Assembly (NCBI GenBank): GCA_030998225.1
Contig: JAPYXD010000412.1
Span: forward strand, 186,001 to 250,000
Direction of reading: 5' to 3'
Source of the DNA: Diplolepis rosae
Lineage: Eukaryota; Arthropoda; Insecta; Hymenoptera; Diplolepididae
Length of the DNA: 64,000 nt
The position numbers and the translations under genes were made by a program. The first letter of the stretch is position 1; each line of letters begins with the position of its first letter. Shown here piece after piece: positions 23,271 to 34,840 of this stretch. A model generated the notes under the pieces. That model was not told the origin of the DNA and ran no database searches. It worked only from the letters and a program-made list of their open reading frames with translations.

Positions 23271-25090
23271 TATTTCTTCTTTATTCGGAAAATATACCGC
23301 ACTTTCCAAACAATTTTGTAACTTATTAATCATGCCAAGAATAATTTTTCGACATTGCGATACTGAAGCATATTTGAATAATGCTCTTAAAATTGCATAT
23401 GATACACTACCGTCGGAAATTGTGCGCACAGTGCTCGTGATCGCTATTAGAAATCACTGCTGACTTTGAACCACGATATCTCGGTGAAAAAAAGAGATCG
23501 GACATTTTTAAAAAAACAGTTGGCAAGCTTATGAAATTCCACGTCTAGTGATCTTCAACAAATATTTTTTTGACCTTCTGAAAATAATACAGCACGTCAG
23601 GAGTTAAAAAAAAAAATTCAAGATTTTCTCAAATTCTCTACCTGAACTTCAACTTTTTGCATGACCTAGGAAAAAATTTTCCAACATCTGAAAATTATAC
23701 GACATAAAGTTTAAAATCTTATCTTTAATTTAAGCCAAGAAAACTTAAAAAATATTCATGGGTGCCCGAGATACGATTAAAAATGTTCAATCGTATCTGA
23801 GTTGAATTTTAATCGACAATCACAATTCTCGGACGGTTTGTTGCTCGCCTCCTTCCTTGAAGCAGGACCGAAATGGCCACGCACAAAGGTGGCGCTTAAG
23901 TGGAGCCCTCTTATATGTATTTTTGATTCTGTTCATTAGTAATTTTTATTTCTAATTATTCGAAATTTCAAAAAATATTTATTGTTATTTGTGATTATTG
24001 AAAATTATTTAAATCCAATACTATCCCCATATTAACGAATAGAACAATATGTTAACATTTTTTATTTCTTAAAATTCTTATAAACTGGAAAATTAATCAA
24101 AATTTTAATAGTCATTGTAAATATTAACTAAGAATGAAAGGAAATGAAATAAAGGAATCACGTTCTTGGATCAAAGAACATATAAGAGAGCTCCACTTTA
24201 GCGCCACGTTTGTGCGTGGCCTATTCGATTCTGCCTCAACGAAGGAGGCGAGCTACAAACCGGCCGAGAATCGTGATCGTCGATTAAAATTCAACTCAGA
24301 TACGATTGAACATTTTTAATCGTATCTCGGGTACCCATGAATATTTTTAAAGTTTTCTTGGCTTAAATTAAAGATAAGATTTTAGACTTTATGTCGTATA
24401 ATTTTCAGATTTTGGAAAAAATTTTCCTAGGTCATGCAAAAAGTTGAAGTTGAGATAGAGAATTTGAGAAAATCTTGAATTTTTTTTTAACTCCTCACGT
24501 GCTGTATTATTTTCATAAAGTCAAAAAAATATTTATTGAGCATCACTAGACGTGGAATTTCATAAACTTTTCAACTGTATTTTTAAAAATGTCCTATCTC
24601 TTTTTTTCACCGAGATATCGTGGTTCAAAGTCAGCAGTGATTTTCAATAGCGATCACGAGCACCGTGCGCACAATTTCCGACGGTAGTGTACATTATGTT
24701 TTAGTTTCATAAATGTCATTACGATTTTACTCCGAAGATTCATAGTTTTAGACTTATATTTGGCGTAACCAATCTCGACAATCTTTATCAAAGTATTTAG
24801 AATTTTAAAATTTGCAATCGCAGTTAACGTATTTAGTTCTGAGTCAGTTTTGATAGTATCAAAATAATCAACTATTAAGTCTCCGCTAGTCACTTGCGTG
24901 CCAAAATCCGATCATTCTTTTTAGAGGGTAAGAAGGGATTAGGTTCATTTAAAGTAGACTCATCTAAATTAGACTCATTAGCACCATGAGCATTATCTTG
25001 ATCAAGTAACTCAAGATTTGTTGTATTTGTGGAATTTTCTATTTCAGAATGGACTTTTGATTTTTCCTCTTCTCTTTGCAACCTTCTTTT
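23255..25090 (-). pseudogene. transposase of copy 2, split by a foldback and truncated
   Basis: On minus: a charged linker (25081-24895), then IVDYFDTIKTDSELNTLTAI and MTFMKLKHNV up to 24692. The foldback follows, and SYAILRALFKYASVSQCRK resumes at 23404, exactly as in the HNVSYALL of copy 1. After INKLQNC...EEISKK the coding sequence meets the tail of the YqaJ gene head-on near 23255, so a deletion removed the DDE domain. Confidence 0.8.
23405..24689. mobile_element. foldback element C, inserted at TA in a transposase gene
   Basis: TIR start CACTACCGTCGGAAATTGTG and the inverted copy at the right end; TA at 23403-23404 and 24690-24691. Arms are about 510-520 bases each around a centre of about 250 bases. 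The interrupted codons rejoin in frame once one TA is removed, which proves insertion. No coding sequence was recognised; a 61-codon frame in the right arm is a shadow. Confidence 0.9.
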
Positions 25091-25451
25091 TTTTCTCGTA
25101 TCATTTTAATCTTGTTTTTTTTCTCTTGTTAGTAGCAGCATTTGGTAAATTACACGAAGGTATTGCATTTTTTTTTCAAATATCGCTGACTTTTTGAAAG
25201 AGCTATTAATATAAAATAGATATTTTATTGAAATAAATTTAAAAAGTGATACACAAAGTTACAAGCATCTTAAATTTCTTTTATTTTAAAAAGCAAAATA
25301 AAATGTTTATAGAGTAAAAAACGAAATAAATTGAAAATTTTTAAAAAGATTTGTATGAGCATTTGATTGTATAATTCTTTTCTACAGTATTTAAATTTTT
25401 TCTCTAAACACAAACATCATCAGATGTCTACTATTTTCAGTACTGCATTAA

Positions 25452-25801
25452 GGGGGTCGTCTACTTTCGCGGTTTCAAAAAATCGAATTTTTTTTTTGCT
25501 TATTTCGAATCTAAACACTATAAGGAACATGCTTTATGAAGGATTTATTCGAAAACATGCTGATTCAAACACTACCGACCTCATCATTTATCTTTAAACG
25601 CGTTTTCTCGAAAGTAGTGTTTTTTAAAATTGTTGGCACGATTTTGACGGAACTATCGAAGATATTGGAAATCTGTAAATTGTTTCGTATTCAAAAAACG
25701 TCTCACTACAATTAGACACGAGCTTTTTAAACAAAAATTTTTTTTCGCAATCCATCGTCAAAAAGACGCCCGAAATTCAGGCGCGAAGGTAGACGACCCC
25801 C
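25452..25801. mobile_element. TTAA-flanked TIR element, family A, copy 2
   Basis: The ends GGGGGTCGTCTACTTTCG and CGAAGGTAGACGACCCCC are flanked by TTAA (25448-25451, 25802-25805). The inner sequence (ggtttcaaaaaatcg, ctataaggaacatgctttatgaagg) matches 713-1441, so this is a 350-base deletion derivative. It sits in the intron after the THAP exon of PHIS copy 2. Confidence 0.9.
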
Positions 25802-25862
25802 TTAAGAAAATATAAATAATTTTTTAAAATCAATATACAAATATATGCAATTATCAATTTAC

Positions 25863-26166
25863 CTGGTAAAATATAATCACTTTTTGTAAAATGCAAGGAG
25901 AAAACTTGCATGTAATCTGTTACATTTTTTCCAATTTTTAAAACCCGTTCCCACATTTTTCTACGGTCCACTTTTTCATATTCACCAAAATGATTTTGAA
26001 TTTTGACGAAGGTTTCATTTAGTTTTGGAAAATAATGAAAGCAAACGTCTGGATTATTACACGCTTTACTGTTACATCCATGAACACAACAATATTTTTT
26101 ACTGGTCGTTCTTTTTGGAGAAAACCTAGCTCCAGAATCCTTTGGATTATCAGTTTCCATAATCAC
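25863..26166 (-). CDS. THAP exon of copy-2 transposase, zinc ligand lost
   Basis: ATG at 26166 (a second at 26160); the exon ends at TTACCAG|gtaaat, the same place as in copy 1. It shows CCVHGC, FHYFPKLNE and QNHFGEYEKVD, but the expected C-x2-H reads VFSLHF, with Phe for Cys. The domain is thus probably non-functional. Confidence 0.75.
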
Positions 26167-26407
26167 GTATTAAATTTGATACAACCAAATTTTTTACGTG
26201 TGTCTAACTAACAGCTGACCCCCCAGAGTTAGTTTGTCTTATGACCACCAGGCAGCGCTGCTTGGTTACTGACACATACCAATAAGTCGTAATATGCTTA
26301 ATCTTTTGAAGGAAGTGACATGTGGAAAGAATCAGAAGAGTGCAAATGAATGATATTTTTCAATTAACAATGTGTGAAAGCAAACAACATCCAAATTTGT
26401 TACAAAG

Positions 26408-26820
26408 ATGGAAAAAAGTGAATTTCGTGTGTTGAGCAAATACTACTTTTTTCGTGTAAAAACCTTATCAGAAAACAAGCCCAAGCTCGATAAATATTAT
26501 TCGGACTCTACTTCCTCGTATTGAATGGTTCAGAAGTGGTTTACCGAATTTCGTTGTGGTCGTACGAGCACAGAAACTATACCAAGTCCAGGTCGTCGAA
26601 ATGAGATCACTACACCAGAAATGATCAATAAAATCCATGATATTGTTTTAAATGACCCGCAAATGAAAGTGCGTGAGATAGTTGAGATCGTATTAATCTT
26701 AACTGAGCGTGTGAACAATATTTTGCATACACATATGTGCATGAGAAAGCTCTGCGTAAGATAGGTGCCACGATTGCAATCCGAAAGAGTTTTTGTGTCG
26801 ATTTGTATCGAGTACATTGA
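26408..26820 (+). pseudogene. mariner transposase N-terminal half
   Basis: It starts MEKSEFRVLSKYYFFRVKTL and continues MVQKWFTEFRCGRTSTETIP after one TGA at 26522-26524, then EMINKIHDIVLNDPQMKVRE, VNNILHTHMCMRKLC and VPRLQSER. The catalytic half is missing. It is related to, or the same as, the family whose 3' half opens the window. Confidence 0.8.
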
Positions 26821-26869
26821 GAAATAAAACCGATTTTTGCCAAAAAAATAAATTCTTGTTCATTTTATC

Positions 26870-28120
26870 ACGTCAATATCAAACACCCCAGTACTACTGA
26901 ATCTCAGTTTTTCAATACAAGCTTAACCTACAATTTACCATGTATATCCCTTTCTATCCCTGAGAAAATCTGAATTTCTACCGTTATTTCTTAATCCACC
27001 TTTTTTTATCCAAGTGTATCTTTGCCAATGGAAATCAACTTTCCTATCTTTCTTTATATCTGTATCGATCCCCATTTCTTTAAATCATAATCTTTTTGTC
27101 AAAGTATTTAATGGGAAAATGTTTTATCCGTTTTATTCCGGTCTACTTCAAAATAGAGATAATTTTTTCTGCTGTTGAAAATAGTCAAATGATGCGATGG
27201 AAAATGTATTATTATCCGAAATTTGACTTAAAAAATTTGGTTTATGTGAAATTATGCGATGAAAAAATCAGAACTATGATCAATTTAAATATTCAATACT
27301 GCCATGAATATTACTTGTTTTTGTCATACATAAAGGTATTATTACATTATTAAGTTCATAAAAACGAAAAGAACAAGTTTTTAGCTTTGATGTTAAATAT
27401 ATATTTTAAAACGTAGTATAGTAGGACCTATAAAATCACATCTATAAGTAGGAAATAGATATATACAGAGTGGGCACGAGTGGCTTGCAGAATAGGGAAT
27501 ATAATTGGGAGTAGTTTAGCATAGGAAATACCGCCAACATGCATTTTCGCTATTCAAAAAGATCTTTTTCAGGCTTTTTTTTCTAGGTCGGTAATAGTAA
27601 AACCTGTCCATATTTAATTTTAAATATGGTACAGGTTAGGTTTCCAAATGTAATTTTTGAAAAAATAGTAAAAATATTAAAATTAAAAGTGTTATGTTAT
27701 AAAGATATTGTCCAAAATGCGGCAGAATTTTAAACAACAATGAGTGAATTTATTATTCAGATACACAAGTATAAATAGTTGCAAATTGGAATCAAGTGTG
27801 AGAGCAAGAAGCCCACCTTTGTAGTGTGTGATAAAAAATATAAATTTAAAACAAATAAAGAGCTTTGTTGCTCTAAAGATTGATAAATGAACAGGAATAA
27901 TTTATGGCATGGAGAATGGTAAGATTTTAAATCTCTACGATGAAAAATATTGAATATTTTTTTTATGTAAAATTTCAATTACAATAATATGTTATAAATT
28001 TTCAGAAAAATATATACCCACTTCAAAGGAAGTTAAAAAAAAATCAAAAATTTTTAATTTAATGAAAAATTCAGATAAGTATTTTTTATTTCACTTTCAA
28101 TGGTATTCTTGAAAAGAGAC
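26870..28120. other. non-coding, one unexplained ORF
   Basis: The 85-codon frame 27096-27353 (with FKIEIIFSAVENSQMMRWK) is not recognised and has no exon borders that I trust. Short inverted motifs (taaaacctgtccatattt / aaatatggtacaggtt at 27599-27650) form a small hairpin. Confidence 0.35.
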
Positions 28121-29430
28121 TTTTACTTTGTGAAATGCTTTTTTATCTTTTTCAGAAAGATTCAAAAATGAAGCAGGAGGAAAAAATAAAGGATTTAAGA
28201 ACTAAAATTGTGTAGGTATTGTATTTATGCTTCTTATAAGTTTCAATAGCAAAAGTACATACATAATCATGTAACAATCGTTTGAAACATCTTAAAGCTA
28301 AACTTTATAATTTATCATTCAGAAAAAAATATCAAAACACTAACTGATGTTTATGGAGTCAAATCCTCGATAGCCATTGATTATTGTAAAAATTGTTCCC
28401 GTGACTGGAATAAAGGTTTCAAAACTCTGCAAACTGGCTCAGGATTCTACGTTCATGTATTCTGTTAGTTCTTATACTAAAAAGTTATAAAAGATTATTT
28501 TTACAAATCTTCAATACTCATAGCGGCCGGTCTAGAATGGCCAAGTTTACAAATACACACAAAATATTACCTAAGTCTTTGACTGTAGCCGAAATAATGG
28601 CTATAAATTCTTACAATTCAGTTCATAAGTAGCTATCACTGTCTCTCATCAGTTCCTAAAGCTAAACTTTATAATTTGTCATTTTTAAAAAATATCAAAA
28701 CACTAACTGGTGTTTATAGAGTCAAATCCTCGATAGCCATTGATTATTGTAAAAATTGTTCCCGGGACTAGAATGAAGGTTTCAAAATTCTGTGAAGTGG
28801 CTCAGGAGTCTTAATTCACGTACTCTATCACTCCTCATAGTAAATTGTTCTGAACAATCATTACTTTTAAACTTCAATACTCAAAGCGGTCGATCTAGAG
28901 TGGCCAAGTTCCAAATACACACAAAATATCACCTAAATCTTTGACTGTGACCAAAATAATGGCTATAAATTCTTCCAATTCAGTTCATAAGTAGATATTT
29001 CTGTCTTATCAGTTTCAACAGCTATGATTGAAGATTTGTAAACATAATTTTTTACAACTTTTTAGTATAAGAACTAACAGAATACATGAACGTAGACTCC
29101 TGAGCCATTTCAAAGAATTCTGAAACCTTCATTCTAGTCCGGGGAACAATTTGTACAATAATCAATGGCTATCGAGGATTTGACTCCATAAGCATCTAAC
29201 TCCATAAGTAAGTGTTTTGATATAATTTTCAGAATGATAAATTATAAAGTTTAGCTTTAAGATGCTTCAAACTATTTTTACATGATTATGTATGTACTTT
29301 TGCTATTGAAACTTATAAGAAGCATAAATAAAATACCACCACAATTTTAGTTCTTAAATCCTTTATTTTTCCCTCTTGCTTCATTTTTGACTCTTTTTGA
29401 AAAAGAAAAAAAACATTTCACAAAGTAAAA
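28121..29430. repeat. composite direct and inverted repeat
   Basis: 28121-28520 returns inverted at 29025-29430. In addition 28300-28560 is repeated in direct orientation at 28660-28925. Marker blocks are gctaaactttataattt, gagtcaaatcctcgatagcc and tgtgaaat/atttcaca at the outer ends. So three related units stand as head-to-tail plus inverted. No ORF inside. Confidence 0.8.
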
Positions 29431-29725
29431 AAATATGCTACATAATAAACTAATTAATCAGTATGAAATTTATTAGAATGTTTGAATTTTTTTCAATTAA
29501 ATTAAAAATTTTCTATGCAGTAATCGAAATTTTGAAAAATTATGCGACGAATAAAAAAAATATATATTGTGTTCAAAAAAATGTGCTCGCATTACGGGCA
29601 CATTCTCATTGCACACCTAACGCGAAGCTCCCTTCGCTCACGCATTTGAGCGCGCCTATAAATATTATAAATGTGAATATAATTTTCTGAAAGTTACTAA
29701 ATTTTTGTTTCCAAAACGCGCATTA
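29431..29725. other. non-coding with a GC-rich CGC/GCG patch
   Basis: Bases 29580-29655 (gggcacattctcattg... ttgagcgcgcct) resemble 50705-50770, so this is a dispersed repeat. The 75-codon frame 29463-29690 is not convincing. Confidence 0.4.
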
Positions 29726-30003
29726 AAAATGTGCTTCGGGCCCCTGTAGAGCGGTATCAGGGACATCTATTTACGACTGGTGTTTTCATATAGTATCTGT
29801 TTTCGTTCCTTAGGTCCTACTTTTGTCCCAAAAGTCCGCTGAACAGCTGTGACAATATGGATTACATTTTTCCAATGTACGTCGTTGATACGCAGCCTAC
29901 GTTTTTGACATGGTCACTACCATGGTACTAGTATTCAAGCAGTGCACCGAATCGTGAATTCACACTCTCGATACCGCTCTACAGACGCTAAAAGCACATT
30001 TTT
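29726..30003. mobile_element. MITE with ~34-base imperfect TIRs
   Basis: AAAATGTGCTT...TGTAGAGCGGTATC on the left pairs with GATACCGCTCTACAG...AGCACATTTT on the right, leaving about 210 bases between. Poly-A/T flanks make the target duplication ambiguous. It abuts the truncated 3' end of the next mariner. Confidence 0.7.
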
Positions 30004-30019
30004 AAAAACGTATTTTGCA

Positions 30020-31233
30020 AAAAGCATCGTTTTTTCAATAAAGAAAACACTTAATTCTCAAGGGAATCTCAAAAATTTTTTATTCAAAGTATTGACCATT
30101 GGATTTTACACATTTTGCCCATCTTTCAGGCAAATCATGGATACCATTCCAAAAAATTTTTTCTCTTTCAAGGCAAACCATTCGACGAGCCATTTTTCGA
30201 CTTCTTCAAAATTGGCGAAGTGCTGCTCTGCGAGTGAGTGTCCCATCGATGCGAAAAGGTGATAGTCGGACGGGGCGAGGTCTGGAGAGTACGGCGGGTG
30301 CGATAATATTTCCCAATTCAATGCTTTTAATGTGTTCTTCACCACTTTAGCGGTATGAGACGGTGCGTTGTCATGTTGTAGGATAACTTTGCCATATCTT
30401 CGGGCCCATTCCGGCCGTTTTTCGATCAACGCATGATTCAAATTGATAATTTGTTGTCGGTAGCGATCCGTATTCACCGTCTCACCAGGTTTTAATAACT
30501 CGAAGTACACCACACCACACTGGTCTCACCAAACACAGAGCATTGTCTTACGGCCAAAGCGATTTGGCCTTGGAGTCGATGGGCCAACCTCACCAGGTGA
30601 AAGCCATGAATTTTTCCGCTTCGGGTTTTCGAAATAAATCCATTTTTCGTCCCCCGTGACAATTCGATGCAGAAAATATTTCCTTTCGAACCGTTGAAGC
30701 AGCATTTCACAAATGGTTTTTCGATTTTTCCCATGGCTTTAAAAACTTGGCAAATTGCTCCTCGGGTCACATTTAGTGTTTGTGCCAATTGTTGTTGCGA
30801 TTGGGTTGGGTCTTCATCCAATAACGCCTGCAATTTCTCGTCTTCGAACATTTTCGCTGCACCAGGATGTTCATTGTCTGTTAAATCGAAATCTCCACTT
30901 TTAAATTGACAAAACCATGTCTCACATGTTCTAATTACTGGAGCATGTTCACCATAAGTTTCTACCAGCAATCGATGAGCTTCAACTGCTTTTTTCTTTT
31001 TATGAAATAAGAAAAGCAACGAATGCCGCAAATGCGATTTGCTTGGAACGAAACTCGACATATTCACTGAAGTAAACAACTATGATGCTATTATTTTGGC
31101 AGAATGTAATTGTGTATTTTTGAAGGTTGTTTTCCATAGAAAAATATGACGTCGATGCCAAATCATAGAAATGTATACATATCTGTAGCGACATCTATGA
31201 GTAAAACCGGAAAATTTCAACTAACACCCCTGA
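30020..31233 (-). pseudogene. mariner, near-identical twin of 39718-41004, damaged
   Basis: The 5' terminal repeat is present (CAACTAACACCCCTG, ending at about 31232) but the 3' repeat is missing at about 30020. The transposase starts MSSFVPSKSHLRHSLLFLFH, has SGDFDLTDNEHPGAAKMF, lacks about 80 bases after AMGKIEK, and contains VILQHDNAPSHTAK and YSPDLAPSDYHLF. It shares the in-frame TGA (W-stop-DQCGVVYF) with the plus-strand copy and has a one-base deletion near the C-terminus. Confidence 0.9.
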
Positions 31234-31235
31234 TA

Positions 31236-32188
31236 CACAGGTCTGCAAATAATGGGTTTGTATTTGTTGTTGGAAAACGAAAGATCATTTCCGGGGTAAT
31301 TTTTGACGTAGAATCCGAATCCGAAACCAGAATCAGCCTATCACGTCAGGATTTTGAGATATTTGAGTCATGTGCTCGAAGAATGGGGTTTATCGCTACT
31401 TTTGAGGTTATTTACAGGGCGCCAGATATTTTTTTGGTTTTTTTCTCAAATGTCACCATTTAGCACTACTTTTTCCCATCAAAATGAGCTATTGAACAGT
31501 CACGAGCGATTTTTCTTCACAAAGATACAGACATATCAATTTTTGACAATTATCCGAACAATCTTATGAGCATTCACATTGACTCTTTGGTGCATACCAT
31601 TCTGCATTCGAAAATTTATCTTGGAAATTTGTGCTTGCGGGTTTTGATGGTCTGTGAATAAGAATGTACAGTCAGAAAATTGACATTAGAGAGCGAAATC
31701 GTTTGATTTCGTAAATTTCGATTTGCCATTTTGAATCCGCCATCTTAGAAATGGAAATGACAATTTTCTGACTGTAAATTGTTATTCACAGACCATCAAA
31801 ACCCGCAAGCACAAATTTTCAAGGTAAATTTTCAAATGCAGAATGGTATGCACCAAAGAGTCAATGTGAATGCTCATAAGATTGTTCGGATAAATGTCAA
31901 AACTTGATATGGCCGTATCTTTGTGAAGAAAAATCGCTCGTGACTGTTTAATAGCTCATTTTGAAGGGAAAGAGTAGTGCCAAATGATGACATTTGAGAA
32001 AAAAGCAAAAAGTTTCTTGCGCCCTGTACATAACCTCAAAAGTAGCGAAAACCCCCATTTTTCGAGCACATAACCTCCAATATCTCAAAATCCTGACGTG
32101 TAGGCTGATTCTGATTCCGGATTTTACGTTAAAATTTACTCCGGAAACGACCCATAGCTTTTCAACAACAAAACCTTGCAGACCTGTG
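31236..32188. mobile_element. foldback element B, copy 2, complete
   Basis: Both ends are present: CACAGGTCTGCAA at 31236 and TTGCAGACCTGTG ending at 32188, with TA on each side (31234-31235, 32189-32190). Arms are about 430 bases around a centre at about 31700-31760. It is inserted in Penelope copy 2 at the place corresponding to copy 1, since the two Penelope copies are inverted duplicates. Confidence 0.9.
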
Positions 32189-33535
32189 TAATGATTTAAA
32201 ATCCACACTCGAAATTTCACTTCAAAACAAAATTGATTTTTGAGATTTAAATTTAACAATTGGAAATAATAGAATAATAACAAACTGGTACAAAAAGCCT
32301 ATATGGTTAGGAAAATTCTTAAGCTTTCACTCACATAATCCATTATCACAAAAAATAGGCATAATCTTAATCTTAATTTATTTATAAATTTAATCTTTAC
32401 CATTAATAGTAATATCCAAAGAAAACTATTTCCATCCACTAAAGATAAAACTATGGAAGCAAATAAAGACGAAGCCGAGGCGGGATCAGTCCTGCGAGCA
32501 TTTTAAGCGAGTCTCGTAATTTCCCGAATTGTCGGCATTGGCACGTATTCTATTTTATGTGACTTCGGTGCGTATACGTGTTTTTATGCGTACACTGGAA
32601 TCTAATCTAGTTTTGTAGTTGTTTGCGGCGCTAGTCATTACACTTGATATGTCACGATTAGTCCCGGCCATTTTGATTCTATCGATCTTGTGTAGTAGTA
32701 ATGGGTTTTTATACACGCATGCGCAGTTCAAATGTACAAGGCTTTGCCAGTAAGGTGCTAACGCTGTACGAAGAAGAAGTGAGAAGAATAAAAAAAAGAT
32801 TGTGTTCCGCTGTAAGACTATATGCGCATGCGCAGTTCAATTTTTACATTGTATTCCTCTGTAACGGAATACAGAACATTCCGTTACTCTCAGCTGTAAC
32901 GTAAAACCGAGTTTCCGTGCCTGAGGCACATAAAGTAAATTGTAATAACTCCAGTAGCACATACATAGGACAAACCAGTAGACAATTGATTAAAAGAATA
33001 AGAGAACATGTAACTTCAATTAACAATAATTAAGAGACTACTGCTTTAGCCCAAGATGCACATCAATATTGACATAGATTTTATATTTCAGTTGAGTAGA
33101 CATTTTACATACCTAGGAAAATTATTCGAAAAGATTACTACTAGAAATGATTAATATTGAAAAATCTCAGAATTCTATTAATTTCAAAACGAATATACAA
33201 CACCTCAATACCACTTATTCGAATTTAATTTCTCATATTCCAGAATGACAATATGTTTATGCACTCAAACTTTGCGGCTTAAAACTACTATTACCTACAG
33301 AGACATTTCCAAAATATAGCTTACATAAAGTTTACTTCATAACTTTTTAAAGTTTTCAAATTTTACACAACTCAAAATGTGATCACAAACTCTTTTATTA
33401 ACATATTTGAAAAATTGGGCATGAAGTCAAAAATAAGTAAAACAAAAACATCCTAAGCTCTGGTAACTTCAAAAACAATATGCATAACCTCAAAATAAAT
33501 ACAAGTGAAAGGACGTTCATTTCATTTTAATTAAT
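32189..33535 (+). mobile_element. Penelope-like retroelement, copy 2 (3' part)
   Basis: Plus-strand frames show NNRIITNWYKKPIWLGKF (about 32260) and the GIY-YIG endonuclease CNNSSSTYIGQTSRQLIKRI (about 32945), followed by in-frame TAA codons at the same places as copy 1. The segment is the inverted counterpart of 18780-20260. The upstream RT core is absent, replaced by the foldback and a mariner. Confidence 0.75.
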
Positions 33536-33862
33536 AAGCAAAAGATATGACTCCTATGAAAAAATGGTCATGAGCAAATTTTTAGATCTCTTTGAAATAA
33601 ATACTTTTGTTTCTTGACATTTCTGCAGTATCTTTTAAAATTTCAAGAATTTGAAACTATTCAAAACCTCAAAATACAAAAAAACGAGCAAATTTGGGCC
33701 AAAGCGAATCCTTAAAATAAACGATTATGAGATTATCCAAGGGTCAAGTTGAGAAAAAAAGTTTGAATATTAGTAGTATAGATAGAAAATTTGTTAATAA
33801 CATGAAAATAACTAAAGAGTTCCTTAGAAAAACAAAGACTTCATGTGTAAAAGTACAGACAA

Positions 33863-34840
33863 GTGTTTATGAGGAAGGTGGAATACATAAGGGACATGGA
33901 GGAATTGCTTAATAATGCTGACAACTTTAACAGATTAGATCAAGATCCTTTAAAGAAATTAAAAAGTAGTAGTTTCAGGATGGCAGATAATTGGAGGAAG
34001 AGGGGAATATTGGGGAAGGTTACTAGATGGAGAGATGTTGAGACAAAGAATACAGTTTTGGCTGAAGAAAAATTGGTAAAGAAAACTATCCCTTTAGACT
34101 AGCTATCTCAATCATTAACACGTTGATTACCACTGCGTCCTAGGCAATAACGCAAACTACGCCTTAACACGTAGGTTGGCAGTCAATGTGTTAATACACC
34201 TACTAGATTTTTTTAAAAAAAATTTCAATATGATACTAAAAGACTTGTTATCAAGATCAAATTATACTGTTAAAATAGTCGGGAATTCCAGAAGTACTGG
34301 TCAGTGACGGCTCCTTTGGATGCTGTTTCAGATAGATGTATGTATGTATTATGAATTCTACTAAATTCAAATTTAATACTAAATTCTATAAACAAAAATT
34401 TGGTACTCCAATAGGTTCTGTTATTTCTCCAGTGTTAGATGAAATACTCAAGGAAGGCTTGGAAAAGTCTGTTTTTGAGAGGTTGGGGTTTGATGTGCCT
34501 TTTTATTTTCGGTATGTTAATGAGACTTTATTGTGTGTACCTTTGGATAAATTGCAAACAATTATAGATACTATCAACGACTATCACACAATAATCAATT
34601 AATCCATGAAATGGAAAGAAACAATAAAATTAGTTTCTTAAGCTTTGAAATAATTAAACTTAATAATGGTAAAATAGTGACCAATTGGTTCAGAAAGAGC
34701 ACATATTCTGGTAGATTCTTAAATTTTATATCAAGTCATCCCTATCAAAATAAAGTTGCTATTATTGAAAATCTGGTTGAGAGAGCTGTTTGTTTGTCTC
34801 ATAAATCATTCCATTGTCGAAGAACGCAAAAGGAATCTTG
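33863..34840 (+). pseudogene. Penelope-like reverse transcriptase relic, copy 3
   Basis: YIRDMEELLNNADNFNRLDQ marks the region before the RT. The RT core (34336-34602) has KFNTKFYKQKFGTPIGSVIS, PVLDEIL and PFYFRYVNETLL; the catalytic YVDD is changed to YVNE. After a frameshift ISFLSFEIIKLNNGKIVTNW and KSTYSGRFLNFISSHP follow (34611-34800). Divergent from copies 1 and 2. A 72-base TTAA element splits it at 34119. Confidence 0.8.
34119..34190. mobile_element. 72-base TTAA-flanked miniature element
   Basis: TTAA at 34115-34118 and 34191-34194 encloses CACGTTGATTACC...GGCAGTCAATGTG, whose ends pair as inverted repeats. The very small size and TTAA flanks fit a piggyBac-type MITE. Confidence 0.75.

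Larger units (their letters stand above)
21734..26224. mobile_element. PHIS-type (ISL2EU-like) DNA transposon, copy 2, internally deleted
   Basis: The ends are inverted: GGGGGGTCAGCTGTTA at 21734 and TAACAGCTGACCCCCC ending at 26224. It has the same two-gene layout as copy 1 but different end sequences, so it is a different family. It lacks the middle of the YqaJ gene and most of the DDE domain, and has two insertions (23405-24689 and 25452-25801). No clear target duplication was seen. Confidence 0.8.

Noticed and set aside
27096..27353. 85-codon ORF as a gene
   Set aside because: No recognised motif, no reliable exon borders and AT-rich composition; left as unexplained.
28121..29430. Possible CRISPR-like or satellite array
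   Set aside because: Only three long units, one inverted, no short regular repeats with unique spacers, and the genome is eukaryotic.
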